Assembly (NCBI GenBank): GCA_964512045.1
Contig: CAZEJK010000003.1
Span: 24,489-88,488, forward strand
Length of the DNA: 64,000 nt
From: CAZEJK01 sp964512045
GTDB taxonomy: Bacteria; Acidobacteriota; Thermoanaerobaculia; Thermoanaerobaculales; Sulfomarinibacteraceae
Direction of reading: 5' to 3'
In this document: positions 23,111-31,373 of the stretch, in pieces
How the letters are laid out: each line of letters starts with the position of its first letter
How positions within the stretch are numbered: the first letter of the stretch is position 1
The notes under the pieces: generated by a model
Databases searched by the model: none
Told to the model about the DNA's origin: nothing
Seen by the model: the letters and a program-made list of their open reading frames with translations, nothing else
Program-made: the position numbers and the translations under genes

Positions 23111-23917
23111 TCACTCCACAGAGAACGACCGCAGCTCCACCGGAACGAAGTTCTGGTCGCTGATCGTCTCGGTGTCGTTTGCAGTTCCTCCCGAAGTGAA
23201 CTCGTACTCGACGGTTCCCGGGTTCGTGCACAGGATACTGCCATCTGAGGTGGTTCCTGTGAGCCCGCTGCTGTACACCTGGGAGTAGATCCCAGCGCCA
23301 CCCGTCAGGAACTCGTCCTGGGCAAAGGTCACGCTCTCGGTCTCGGCCGATGTCCACTGCAACGTTGCCGACGTCCCATCGGCAACGCCAGTGGAGAGAT
23401 CGAAAACCACAACCGTTACGTCGGCGCCGCAGTCCACTGGGTCGGGGCTGGCCGACCCGAAGATATCGTTCGTATCCGGCGTCGAGGTGGTCTCCCGGGC
23501 GCCCCCCGTCAGCACGGCCAGCTCCAGCTCGCTGTTCTCGTCATAGGTGACGTACACCAGATCGTTGCCGGAGCACTGGATGACACCATCACCCGGGTTC
23601 GGCCCCACCGTCCGGCCAATATCGAGGCTGGTGATGGCGCCGTTGTAGTCCCACTCCTCGGTCGGCGGGAGGGTCCTGGTGATCTGGTCCAAGTCCACAC
23701 TCTCGTAGTCACCATTGGTGGCGTTGACGACCGTCACCGTGACGTTGGCGCCGTCGTACCCAGAGGCCGACAGCGTGAGGTTAATTGAGCTGCCACATGA
23801 GAACGCCGCAGGGCTCGACGAGAGGCTCAGGGAGCCGTTGTCGGTCGGAAACGACTCTGCTGCCATCACAGAGCCACCCAAAGCGATACACACTACAAAG
23901 AAAGCTACACGTTTCAC
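23111..23917 (-). CDS. Secreted protein with two Ig-like repeats and FVPVEL C-terminal tail
   Basis: The GTG start at 23917 follows GGAGGAG; the 268-residue product has a signal peptide (VAFFVVCIALGGSVMAAES). Two related beta-sandwich units follow, each opening with a Cys (AAFSCGSSINLTLSASGYDG; PDPVDCGADVTVVVFDLSTG), each with a second Cys in its later half (VIQCSGNDLVYVTYDEN; SILCTNPGTVEYEFTSG), so one disulphide per unit is likely. The last residues, NFVPVELRSFSVE, form a tail shared with the remnant at 22837. Similar short tails are known to me from secreted proteins of Acidobacteriota, where they may serve sorting. No enzyme motif is visible. It is convergent with the 22837 remnant. Confidence 0.78.
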   Translation of the reverse strand: MKRVAFFVVCIALGGSVMAAESFPTDNGSLSLSSSPAAFSCGSSINLTLSASGYDGANVTVTVVNATNGDYESVDLDQITRTLPPTEEWDYNGAITSLDIGRTVGPNPGDGVIQCSGNDLVYVTYDENSELELAVLTGGARETTSTPDTNDIFGSASPDPVDCGADVTVVVFDLSTGVADGTSATLQWTSAETESVTFAQDEFLTGGAGIYSQVYSSGLTGTTSDGSILCTNPGTVEYEFTSGGTANDTETISDQNFVPVELRSFSVE

Positions 23918-23988
23918 AGTCTTCTCCTCCTCGAGTTCTTCCATTGGTGAATCCGCGCTCGCGGCGCGGCGCCTCGTCGTGGCCGAGG

Positions 23989-24534
23989 TCAGATGAGCTC
24001 AGGAGGCGGCGCCTCCGGCGCAGGCCGGAACAGACCCTCCTGGGACCTCTGTCGACACCAGACTGGATGTCCTGCACGAAGGGTACACCGGAGCTGGCCG
24101 CGAGCGATCCCGCGCTCAGGTCCAGCGGTCGACCCGGCGCCCTGTCCGGCGGTCAGATCGGGGGCCACGCAGAGCACCGTCTTCAGCACCACCTCGCGCC
24201 CTTGCTCCGTCACGAACCGGAGCTGATACATCCACGACGACGTCTCGGGGAGCACATCGTCCGTCGCGAACGACCGCACGCCTCGCTGCGTCGCAGCTTC
24301 GTACACCAGATGCAAATCGCCGACAGGGGAACCACCGTAGAGGCGCAGCCTGACGTCTTTTCGCGCTGCAAAAACCTCCCAGCGCACGGTTACGTCGCGG
24401 CGCGACGTCGGGACCAGCTCCGGACGCAGATCCGCCGCCGCTCCGTCGAGGCCCGAGCCCAGCACGATCGTGCTGGCACAGCCCACCACAACCAACCCCT
24501 GGCAGAGCTGCCGGAGAACGCTGCGGAAGCTCAT
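23989..24534 (-). CDS. Exported protein of unknown function
   Basis: A possible 181-residue protein with a signal peptide or lipobox (LCQGLVVVGCASTIVLGSG). The middle has a plausible beta-strand domain (TVRWEVFAARKDVRLRLYGG, SSWMYQLRFVTEQGREVVLKTVLCV), of the type found in small fibronectin-like surface proteins. The C-terminal 50 residues are Arg/Pro-rich and unlike a folded domain, so the gene may be frameshifted near 24140. No strong ribosome site is visible. It ends 71 bases before the start of the next minus-strand gene. Function unknown. Confidence 0.5.
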   Translation of the reverse strand: MSFRSVLRQLCQGLVVVGCASTIVLGSGLDGAAADLRPELVPTSRRDVTVRWEVFAARKDVRLRLYGGSPVGDLHLVYEAATQRGVRSFATDDVLPETSSWMYQLRFVTEQGREVVLKTVLCVAPDLTAGQGAGSTAGPERGIARGQLRCTLRAGHPVWCRQRSQEGLFRPAPEAPPPELI

Positions 24535-24673
24535 CACGACACCGCTGCCATCCGATTCGACACTCCCAGTTTCGATTGTACAGCACACATCACGTCGATG
24601 GATGCGGCCAACGCGGCCGCGAGCCGCCATCAAAGTGGTCATTCAGAGCCGCCAGCCCCCCACCGCGCAGCTG

Positions 24674-24886
24674 TCAGATCGCAACCACCCGGTCTCCCGC
24701 CGGCACTTCATCCGCCACCGCCGTCAATCCGGCGTGCCCGCCGGCTTCACGCTCGGCCATCTCGAGCACCGAGCGCAGCTGCTCGCGGGTGACGACCTCA
24801 AGGCCCTGGCCCTGAACTCCCTCGAGTGCGCCGCCGATATGGGCATTCACGCTGACGACCCCGTCGGCGTCGATGAAGAAAGTGAG
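24674..24886 (-). pseudogene. C-terminal remnant of a thioredoxin-like (TlpA/ResA-type) gene
   Basis: Read on the minus strand the frame gives LTFFIDADGVVSVNAHIGG then LEGVQGQGLEVVTREQL and a stop after RVVAI. The FFIDADGVV pattern is the strand pair after the cis-Pro region in TlpA/ResA thiol-disulphide proteins. An in-frame stop lies directly before it and the CxxC half is missing. It is a fossil of about 70 codons among repeats. The flanking sequence from 24890 to 25070 shows no recognisable gene. Confidence 0.5.
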
Positions 24887-25073
24887 CTAGTCACTGTCTT
24901 CTACTACACACGGCCCAGTATCGGTTCCGAGGGCGGCATCGGCCACGTGCCCCACGACGGCTGGTTTGAGCGCGGGTCGGGCCCCTCGACGTTCTCCGAC
25001 GGGATCTCTCCGCTCGCCACATCCTCCCAGCCGCCCTCGAGCGATGCGGCGTCGGAGCTCGCATCCAGGCCAT

Positions 25074-25390
25074 CGAAGCTCGGTCGAGATGACGACGTGG
25101 GTGGATGGAAGCAGCTGCTCCAAAGCCCTCCACCAACGCACTCCGGCGCTCACTCCTGCGGACGGGACGTCCGCGCTCCTCTCGTCCTCCGAACGCGTGG
25201 TGCCTCCAATCTGCTTGCTCGCGACCCTGCACGGAGCGCGGACCTCTGGTCCGCATCTGACCTCGCTGCAAGCGCCGCGCCCTCTCCGGCGCTCACTCCT
25301 GCGGACGGGACGTCCGCGCTCCGATCGGATATGCGATGGACGGAACAGTCGCTGCGTCGCGGAGCTCCACGAAGCTCGGTCGAGATGACG
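25074..25390. repeat. Cluster of palindromic GCGGACG/CGTCCGC and CTCGGTCGAGATGACG repeats
   Basis: Two copies of GCGGACGGGACGTCCGC (25158 and 25301), each preceded by GGCGCTCACTCCT, and two copies of CGAAGCTCGGTCGAGATGACG-like sequence (25074 and 25370). The first type recurs at 50865-51163 and 63948. No gene is supported between 24890 and 25546. Confidence 0.75.
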
Positions 25391-25546
25391 GGTCGCTTGG
25401 ATGAGCAGAGGGTCTTCGAGACCGGTACAGATCCCGAGCTTGATCGACGCGGCACTGCGGCTCACGTTGGAGACGAGTCTCGATTGCAGAAGCTAGAGCA
25501 TCATCGAAGATGCCCGGCTGCGACCCGAGACGGGAGGGCGCCAACG

Positions 25547-25672
25547 ATGACAATCCCACTGTGGTGCGCACTCGCGTTTGCCGCCTGGACGCTGCTGACA
25601 CTCGGGTTGACCGTCGGGCACTACCGCTGGAGCCGCACTCTCACTGGCCGGGCCCGATTCGTCGACTACGGC
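25547..25672 (+). pseudogene. N-terminal remnant of a MAPEG-like membrane protein
   Basis: Forty-two codons from ATG read MTIPLWCALAFAAWTLLTLG, then GHYRWSRTLTGRARFVDYG. The aromatic AAWTLL helix followed by a YRW and LTGRA turn is the usual start of MAPEG-domain proteins (about 130 residues). After this the sequence becomes Cys/His-rich and unrelated and runs into the MFS gene region, so the rest of the gene is gone. Confidence 0.45.
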
Positions 25673-25848
25673 ACCTGCAGGATCGAGGGCGCCGGTGACG
25701 AGTGCGACTCGTTATGTGGGCATGGAGACCTCCATTTCGGCCGTCGGTTCTCCAGGGCAGCGTATCTGTAATGCCAGACCCCGGTCAACGACTGCATTCC
25801 GACGGTCCGAGGGAGCCTGGCTCGAGTACAGTGAGGCCCGTGAGCGCG

Positions 25849-27111
25849 ATGCAGTCCTCCGGCTACCTCGAGCTGGTCCGCGGCAACCGGGCGTTCCGGC
25901 TGCTCTGGTCCGGGCAGATCGTCAGCCTGCTCGGCGATTGGTTCACTCTGATCGCCTCGGCGACGCTGATCGGAAGCCTGACCGGGTCGGCTGTGGCGAT
26001 CGGCGGTCTCTTCGTCGTGCGGATGCTGGCGACCTTCTTCGCCTCGCCGTTGGCTGGCGTCATCGCTGACAGGTACAACCGGAAGCATCTCCTGATCGCC
26101 ACCGATCTACTGCGGGCGCTGGTGACCCTCGGCTTTCTGCTGGTGCACTCCGGGTCGCAGGTATGGCTGCTGTACGTCCTTTCGGCAGTGCAGCTCGCTC
26201 TCAGCGGCGTGTTCTTCCCGACGCGCAACGCGATCCTGCCGAGCCTCGTCAGCGAGCGCGAGCTCGGCGCCGCGAACGCGCTGAGCGCGGCCAGCTGGTC
26301 GGTGATGCTGGCGTTCGGAGCGGCGCTCGGCGGGCTGGTGTCCGGCCGTTTCGGGGTGCACACGGCCTTCGTCGTCGATGCGATCACGTACCTCGTGTCG
26401 GCGGCGATCCTGATGCGGATCCCGTACCGCCACGAATGCGCGGAGGGTCGTGAGGGCACGGTTGCCGCCGTCGGCCGTGAGTTCCGTGACGGCCTTCGCT
26501 ACCTCGAAGGCCATCGTGACGTGCTGGTCACGGCCTGCTCCAAGGCGGCGTTCGGGCTGATCATGGGCGGGATGCTGCAGGTCGTGCAGGTCCGGCTGGC
26601 CCAGGAGGTGTTCGTGCTCGGGGAGGGCGGCGGCACGAGCCTCGGCCTCTTCTACGCCGTCGGCGGCGTCGGTACGGGCCTCGGGCCGATCGTTGCGCGC
26701 CGGTTCACCGGTGATCGTCCAAAGGAGCTGCGCCGGGCGATCGCGGTTGCCTACGGTCTCGCGATCGCCGGTCTGCTGGTGATGGCGCCGCTTGCCACAT
26801 TCCCTATTGTATTGCTCGGCACGTTCCTGCGGACCTTCGGCGGCGGGATCAACTGGGTCTTCTCGACGCACCTGCTCATGCAAACGGTGTCGAGCCAGGT
26901 TCGGGGCCGGGTGTTCTCGACCGAGTTCGCGCTGTTCACGCTGGCGATGGCGGTCGGCACCGGTGTTGGCGGCTGGGTCCTCGACGTGGCGTCGGTGTCG
27001 GTCTCCCTGGTGATTGTCAGCGTCGCAGGCCTGCTGCTGGTGCCAGGCTCGTTCTGGACCGGGTGGGTGCTCACTCGGCCGGGAAGCCGCGGCGACCAGG
27101 CGCGCGGCTGA
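25849..27111 (+). CDS. MFS exporter (EntS/MFS_3 type)
   Basis: A 420-residue protein with 12 helices. The start YLELVRGNRAFRLLWSGQIVSLLGDWFTLIA and the motif AGVIADRYNRKHLL are typical of the MFS_3 group (enterobactin exporter EntS and macrolide exporters). The helix 4-5 region NAILPSLVSERELGAANALSA is also characteristic. The ATG at 25849 is preferred because homology begins there, but GTG codons at 25831 and 25840 are alternatives. It probably exports a small organic molecule or drug. It stands alone, flanked by gene fossils on the left and a repeat on the right. Confidence 0.9.
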   Translation: MQSSGYLELVRGNRAFRLLWSGQIVSLLGDWFTLIASATLIGSLTGSAVAIGGLFVVRMLATFFASPLAGVIADRYNRKHLLIATDLLRALVTLGFLLVHSGSQVWLLYVLSAVQLALSGVFFPTRNAILPSLVSERELGAANALSAASWSVMLAFGAALGGLVSGRFGVHTAFVVDAITYLVSAAILMRIPYRHECAEGREGTVAAVGREFRDGLRYLEGHRDVLVTACSKAAFGLIMGGMLQVVQVRLAQEVFVLGEGGGTSLGLFYAVGGVGTGLGPIVARRFTGDRPKELRRAIAVAYGLAIAGLLVMAPLATFPIVLLGTFLRTFGGGINWVFSTHLLMQTVSSQVRGRVFSTEFALFTLAMAVGTGVGGWVLDVASVSVSLVIVSVAGLLLVPGSFWTGWVLTRPGSRGDQARG

Positions 27112-27149
27112 CAGAACGGTCGCGTCGGCACTCGACTGTGGGCTCGAGG

Positions 27150-27367
27150 GGATGCAAGCCGCTCCCCAACGCGGTCGCGGACCGCAGCCAAGACAGTGCT
27201 CCGAAGGTGCCGGTCCCACGGTGGCCTAGCGGTCAGCAATCAGGCGTTGGGTGCTCGTTCCCCCGCCCACCCAATCTCACTCGCAGACGTGACGACGCCG
27301 CAGCCCGGCGTCGGCCCCGACTCCGGCCCCCGGCAATGATGCTCCGCATCTTCGAAGCTGCGCCGGG
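27150..27367. repeat. Dispersed intergenic repeat, copy B
   Basis: Blocks CCCCAACGCGGTCGCGG, GTGCTCCGAAGGTGCCGGTCCC, CCTAGCGGTCAG, TTCCCCCGCCCACCCAATCT, CGCAGACGTGACGACGCC and the end CATCTTCGAAGCTGCG follow the order seen in copies at 14321, 43681 and 52985. Confidence 0.75.
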
Positions 27368-27440
27368 TTGAAGTTGCTCGAGGTGCATCGCGCCGTCGAC
27401 AGCTGCCTGGAGATGTCTCTTGACAACCGCGAAGATACGA

Positions 27441-27469
27441 TTAGGATTATGAATAGTGAAGCATCCTAA
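27441..27469. promoter_or_regulatory. Operator-like inverted repeat before the transhydroxylase operon
   Basis: TTAGGAT (27441-27447) and ATCCTAA (27463-27469) form a 7-base inverted repeat. It lies 42 bases before the start of the large subunit, where a MarR dimer encoded at 31374 in the same cluster could bind. CTATTG follows directly, recalling the ACAATAG element. Confidence 0.55.
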
Positions 27470-27510
27470 CTATTGATGATGACACCCATTCTCAACGAAG
27501 GGAGCGTCGT

Positions 27511-30471
27511 ATGAACTTATCGCTCGTGCTGTGGGGGATTCCGCAGGCGATGCGGGCGGCTGCGTGGAAGTACCCAGAGTACGCCGCTCGCTTGAAGGAG
27601 AAGGACCTGATCGCTCAGTTCAGGTTGAGGGACAGACCCGAGGGTCGCTGGATCCAGCTCAAGGCGGGCAAGATCAGCACGGGCAAGGGCCTCCACGAGT
27701 CGCCTGATGTCACGATCGAGCTGAAGAACAAGGAGGTCGCAGAGAGCTTCCTCACGCCGCCGTTCGACATGCTCGAGCGGATCCACGACGCCAAGAACTT
27801 CAAGGTTCTCCTGTACGGTCCAGATGATCTGGCCGTCTGGTTCTTGCGGACTCTGGGGCGACTGCAATCGGTGACCTGGAAGTCTGGGACCGACATGGGT
27901 AACGGCGTCGTGCGCTACACCAACGGCACCAACGGTGGACCGCTGTTCGTCTACGTCAAGGATGGCAAGATTATCCGCACCACCCCGATCGACTTCGACG
28001 ACGAGGATGCGCCGTCGTGGTCGATCACTGCACGCGGCACGACGTTCACCCCGCCGCGGCGGATGACGCTCGCGGCGCACGGCGCCTGCCAGAAGTCCAT
28101 GGTGTACTCCAAGGACCGCTTGCTCTACCCGATGAAGCGGGTCGACTTCGATCCGGACGGCGAGCGCAACCCGCAGAACCGCGGTATCTCAGGGTTCGAG
28201 CGGATCTCCTGGGACGAGGCCACCGACATCGTCGCGAACGAGATCAAGCGTGCCAAGGCCTCGGGGCCGGGCGCCATCGCCGTCGACCACGGTTCCCATC
28301 ACCAGTGGGGGAACCTCGGTCACTACCTGTGCGCGTTCAACCGCTTCTGGAACCTGATCGGTGTCACCAAGCTGATGCACAGCCCCGACAGCTGGGAAGG
28401 CTGGTTCTGGGGCGCCATGCACCACTGGGGCAACAGCGCGCGCCTCGGGTGTCCAGAGTCCTACGGCACGGTTGAGGATTGCCTCAAGGAAGCGGAGATG
28501 ATCGTGTTCTGGTCCTCGGACCCGGATACGACCTACGGCTTCGAGGGCGCGCAGCGGCGCGAGTGGGCCAGGGACCTCGGCATCACGATGGTCCACATCG
28601 ACCCGTACTTGAACCACACCGCAGCGCACCTCGGTGGCAAGTGGATCGCACCAAAGCCGGGGACTGACGCAGCGCTGGCTCAGGCCATCTGCCACGTCTG
28701 GATTACCGAGGGGCTCTACGATGCGGAGTTCGTGGCACATCGGACCACGGGTTTCGAGGAGTGGAAGGCGTACGTTCTCGGTGAGAGTGACGGGGTTCCG
28801 AAGACGCCGGAGTGGCAGGAGTCCGAGACCGGCGTGCCGGCTCGTGACGTGCGCGCGTTGGCGCGCGAGTGGGGCAGCAAGAAGACCTACCTCGGCGCCG
28901 GTAGCTGGGGCGTCGGTGTCGGCGGCGCGTGTCGAGGTCCGATGGGCATGCAGTGGGCGCGGATGATGGCGATTCTCGGCGCCATGCAGGGGCACGGTCG
29001 TCCGGGTTACAACTTTGGCAATCTCCAGTTCGGCGCGCCGCTCGACTTCAACTTCTACTTCCCCGGCTACGCCGAGGGCGGCTTCTCCGGAGACCTGGCG
29101 TTCAGTGCCAACTCTGCTAACAACTACCAGCGCATGCCGCACATCGTGACGATGAGCACGGTCCGGCAGAGCATCCCCCGGATGTGGTTCCCCGAAGCGA
29201 TCACGCAGGGCAAGTCGTTCGGTTACATCACCGACGTCACCTCCGCGCAGGGGCAGTTCTTTCCGTTCGGGTACCCATCTCCTGGCCACGTGCCGGTGGA
29301 GATGCTCTACAAGTACGGGAGCCAGCTGTTCGGCACCATGGTGGGTGGCAACCGCTGGGTGCGGGCCTACCAACACCCTAACCTCAAGTTCATTGTCAAC
29401 CAGTCCGTCTGGCACGAGGGCGAGACGCCGTTCTGCGATGTCATCCTGCCGGCGTGCACAGTGTTCGAGAAGTGGGACATCGGCGAGTCGTTCAACTGTG
29501 GCCCCGGGTACGTGCACCACTTCTACTCGATGAACAACCATCGAGTGATCACGCTGCAGCACAAGTGCATCGAGCCCCTGGGCGAGTCGATGTCGGACTA
29601 CGACATTTTCGCGGCGGTTGCGGAGAAGCTCGGCCTGGGTGCCGTGTACACCGAAGGCGGAACGTCGGAGCTGGACTGGGTCAAGCGTGTCTTTGATTCG
29701 TCGGACATGCCGAAGCACATCAGCTGGCGCAAGTTCCTCAAGAAGGGATACTGGGTCGTGCCGCCGGAGGCGGAGGCAGCGCGGGTCCCGCTGGCAAACA
29801 ACTGGTTTTATGAGGGGCGCAAGAAGGACACGCCCGATCCGTACCCGCTCCCGTCGGACTACGTGGGCGAGTACCTCGAAGGGCTGCAGACGCCCTCGGG
29901 CAAGTTCGAGTTCGTCGCAAGCCGGCTGCAGCCGATCGACGATCCGGACCGGCCGCCGCTCAACCGGTACATCCCTTCGTATGAGGACCCGGAACGTGAT
30001 CCGGAGCTTGCTGAGTTTCCACTCAAGCTGCAGACGGCCCACACCCGCTACGCCTACCACGTCATGGGTGACAACCAGGACAGCAGCCTCGCTGACATTC
30101 GCGAGCATCGTGTGTTCAAGGACGGGCGATACTACCTCGTGGCTCGGATGAGCCGTGAGGATGCAGAGGCCAGGGGGATCCAGGATGACGACCTGATCCG
30201 ACTGTGGAACCGCCGCGGCTCTGTGGTGTGTGCCGCGCAAGTTACGGACCGGCTCCGACCCGGTGTCGTCAACACCTACTCCGGATCAGCCCAGTATCAG
30301 CCGACTGGAGAGCCCGGCGCGTCCACCGATCTCGGGGGCTGCGTGAACATGCTGAACACCAAGGACCCGATCACGAAGAAGGGTCACGGGATGAAGCCGA
30401 ACTCGGTGCTGATCGAGGTCGAGAAGTGGACCGGCGCCGATGAGTGGCAGCCGACGGCGGAGACAGTCTGA
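27511..30471 (+). CDS. Molybdopterin transhydroxylase-like large subunit fused to an SCP2-like domain
   Basis: A 986-residue member of the DMSO-reductase superfamily that lacks the N-terminal Fe-S Cys motif, as pyrogallol-phloroglucinol transhydroxylase does. Residues about 30 to 125 form an SCP2 sterol-carrier-like domain (GRWIQLKAGKISTGKG, DVTIELKNKEVAESFL, FKVLLYGPDDLAVWFLRTL), absent from the known enzyme. Then come GISGFERISWDEATDIVANE, GSHHQWG (His263) and SPDSWEGW. As I recall the Pelobacter enzyme structure, His144, Asp174 and Ser175 (Mo ligand) line its active site; His263, Asp293 and Ser294 here lie at a constant offset of 119. The C-terminal cofactor region is intact (YSGSAQYQPTGEPGASTD). 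No Tat signal is seen. The stop shares a base with the small-subunit start. Likely substrate: a phenolic or similar hydroxylated compound. Confidence 0.85.
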   Translation: MNLSLVLWGIPQAMRAAAWKYPEYAARLKEKDLIAQFRLRDRPEGRWIQLKAGKISTGKGLHESPDVTIELKNKEVAESFLTPPFDMLERIHDAKNFKVLLYGPDDLAVWFLRTLGRLQSVTWKSGTDMGNGVVRYTNGTNGGPLFVYVKDGKIIRTTPIDFDDEDAPSWSITARGTTFTPPRRMTLAAHGACQKSMVYSKDRLLYPMKRVDFDPDGERNPQNRGISGFERISWDEATDIVANEIKRAKASGPGAIAVDHGSHHQWGNLGHYLCAFNRFWNLIGVTKLMHSPDSWEGWFWGAMHHWGNSARLGCPESYGTVEDCLKEAEMIVFWSSDPDTTYGFEGAQRREWARDLGITMVHIDPYLNHTAAHLGGKWIAPKPGTDAALAQAICHVWITEGLYDAEFVAHRTTGFEEWKAYVLGESDGVPKTPEWQESETGVPARDVRALAREWGSKKTYLGAGSWGVGVGGACRGPMGMQWARMMAILGAMQGHGRPGYNFGNLQFGAPLDFNFYFPGYAEGGFSGDLAFSANSANNYQRMPHIVTMSTVRQSIPRMWFPEAITQGKSFGYITDVTSAQGQFFPFGYPSPGHVPVEMLYKYGSQLFGTMVGGNRWVRAYQHPNLKFIVNQSVWHEGETPFCDVILPACTVFEKWDIGESFNCGPGYVHHFYSMNNHRVITLQHKCIEPLGESMSDYDIFAAVAEKLGLGAVYTEGGTSELDWVKRVFDSSDMPKHISWRKFLKKGYWVVPPEAEAARVPLANNWFYEGRKKDTPDPYPLPSDYVGEYLEGLQTPSGKFEFVASRLQPIDDPDRPPLNRYIPSYEDPERDPELAEFPLKLQTAHTRYAYHVMGDNQDSSLADIREHRVFKDGRYYLVARMSREDAEARGIQDDDLIRLWNRRGSVVCAAQVTDRLRPGVVNTYSGSAQYQPTGEPGASTDLGGCVNMLNTKDPITKKGHGMKPNSVLIEVEKWTGADEWQPTAETV

Positions 30472-31322
30472 TGGCCAAGAAATGGAACCTGATCGTCGAC
30501 GTGGCGCGGTGCGACAACTGCCGACTCTGTTTTCTTGCGGTCAAGGACGAGTATGTGGGAAACGACTTCCCCGGCTACTCGGCCGCACAGCCCGTGTTGG
30601 GACACAAATGGCTTGACATCCAGCGGAAGGAGCGGGGCACGTATCCGCTGGTCGAAGCGCGCTTCGTGCCCGTGATGTGCAACCACTGCGACGAGACGCC
30701 GTGCGAGAAGGCGGCGAACGATGGCGCGGTGCGCAAGCGTGCTGATGGCATCGTGATCATCGATCCTGAAAAGAGCACGGGGCAGAAGCAGATCATGCAG
30801 GCCTGCCCGTACGATGCGGTGTCCTGGAACGAGGAGAAGAGGATCCCTCAGGCGTGGCCGTTCGACGCCCATCTGCTGGACGAGGGGTGGCGGAAGACGC
30901 GGGCGGAGCAAGCCTGTCCGATGGATGTGTTCCGGACCCTGTACGTCGAGGACTCTGAGATGCAGCGGATCCAGGAAGCCGAGGGCCTCGAGGTCCTCAG
31001 ACCGGAGCTGGGAACCAAGCCGCGCGTCTACTACAAGAACCTCCACCTGATGACCACGTGCTTTGTCGGCGGTACCGTCGTCATGCAGGTGGATGGGGTG
31101 GAGGAGTGCGCAGCCGGCGCTGACGTCGTGCTCACAAAGGACGGTCGCGAGGTGGGACGGACAACAACAGACATCTTCGGGGAGTTCAAGATCGACACGC
31201 TCGAGCCGAACAGCGGCGCCTATCAGCTGGAGGTCACTGGCGCATCTGGACGCGTCTCAAAGGAGCTCGATCTCGGCGAAGAGAGTTGCTACGTGGGTGT
31301 GATGACGCTCGCGTCAGCGTAG
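30471..31322 (+). CDS. Fe-S small subunit of the transhydroxylase-like enzyme, one cluster lost
   Basis: A 283-residue partner. Residues 1-155 are a ferredoxin-like double domain: Cys14, Cys17, Cys20 and Cys149 can bind one [4Fe-4S], Cys70, Cys73, Cys78 and Cys112 another. The positions that normally hold the third cluster are changed: the fourth Cys of the first motif is Val24 (CFLAVKDE where CFLACKDE is usual), the CxxC before AHLLDEGW is Trp129/Asp132, and the Cys before EQACP is Ala145. Residues about 200-283 form a beta-sandwich (VVMQVDGVEECAAGADVVLT, TTTDIFGEFKID) as in the known transhydroxylase small subunit. It is translationally coupled to the large subunit. Like the latter it has no export signal and should act in the cytoplasm. 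Confidence 0.87.
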   Translation: MAKKWNLIVDVARCDNCRLCFLAVKDEYVGNDFPGYSAAQPVLGHKWLDIQRKERGTYPLVEARFVPVMCNHCDETPCEKAANDGAVRKRADGIVIIDPEKSTGQKQIMQACPYDAVSWNEEKRIPQAWPFDAHLLDEGWRKTRAEQACPMDVFRTLYVEDSEMQRIQEAEGLEVLRPELGTKPRVYYKNLHLMTTCFVGGTVVMQVDGVEECAAGADVVLTKDGREVGRTTTDIFGEFKIDTLEPNSGAYQLEVTGASGRVSKELDLGEESCYVGVMTLASA

Positions 31323-31373
31323 GATCGGTGCGGCTCACACGTCAGCAGCTTTCAGAAAGGTCAGCACGATCAG

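Noticed and set aside
24887..25465. Long minus-strand frames through the repeat cluster
   Set aside because: They are made of the GCGGACG and CTCGGTCGAGATGACG repeats translated in GC-rich sequence, with Arg/Ser-rich composition and no family motif.
28189..30240. 683-codon minus-strand frame opposite the molybdopterin enzyme
   Set aside because: The plus-strand enzyme is unambiguous by family motifs; the opposite frame is a shadow caused by high GC codon bias.
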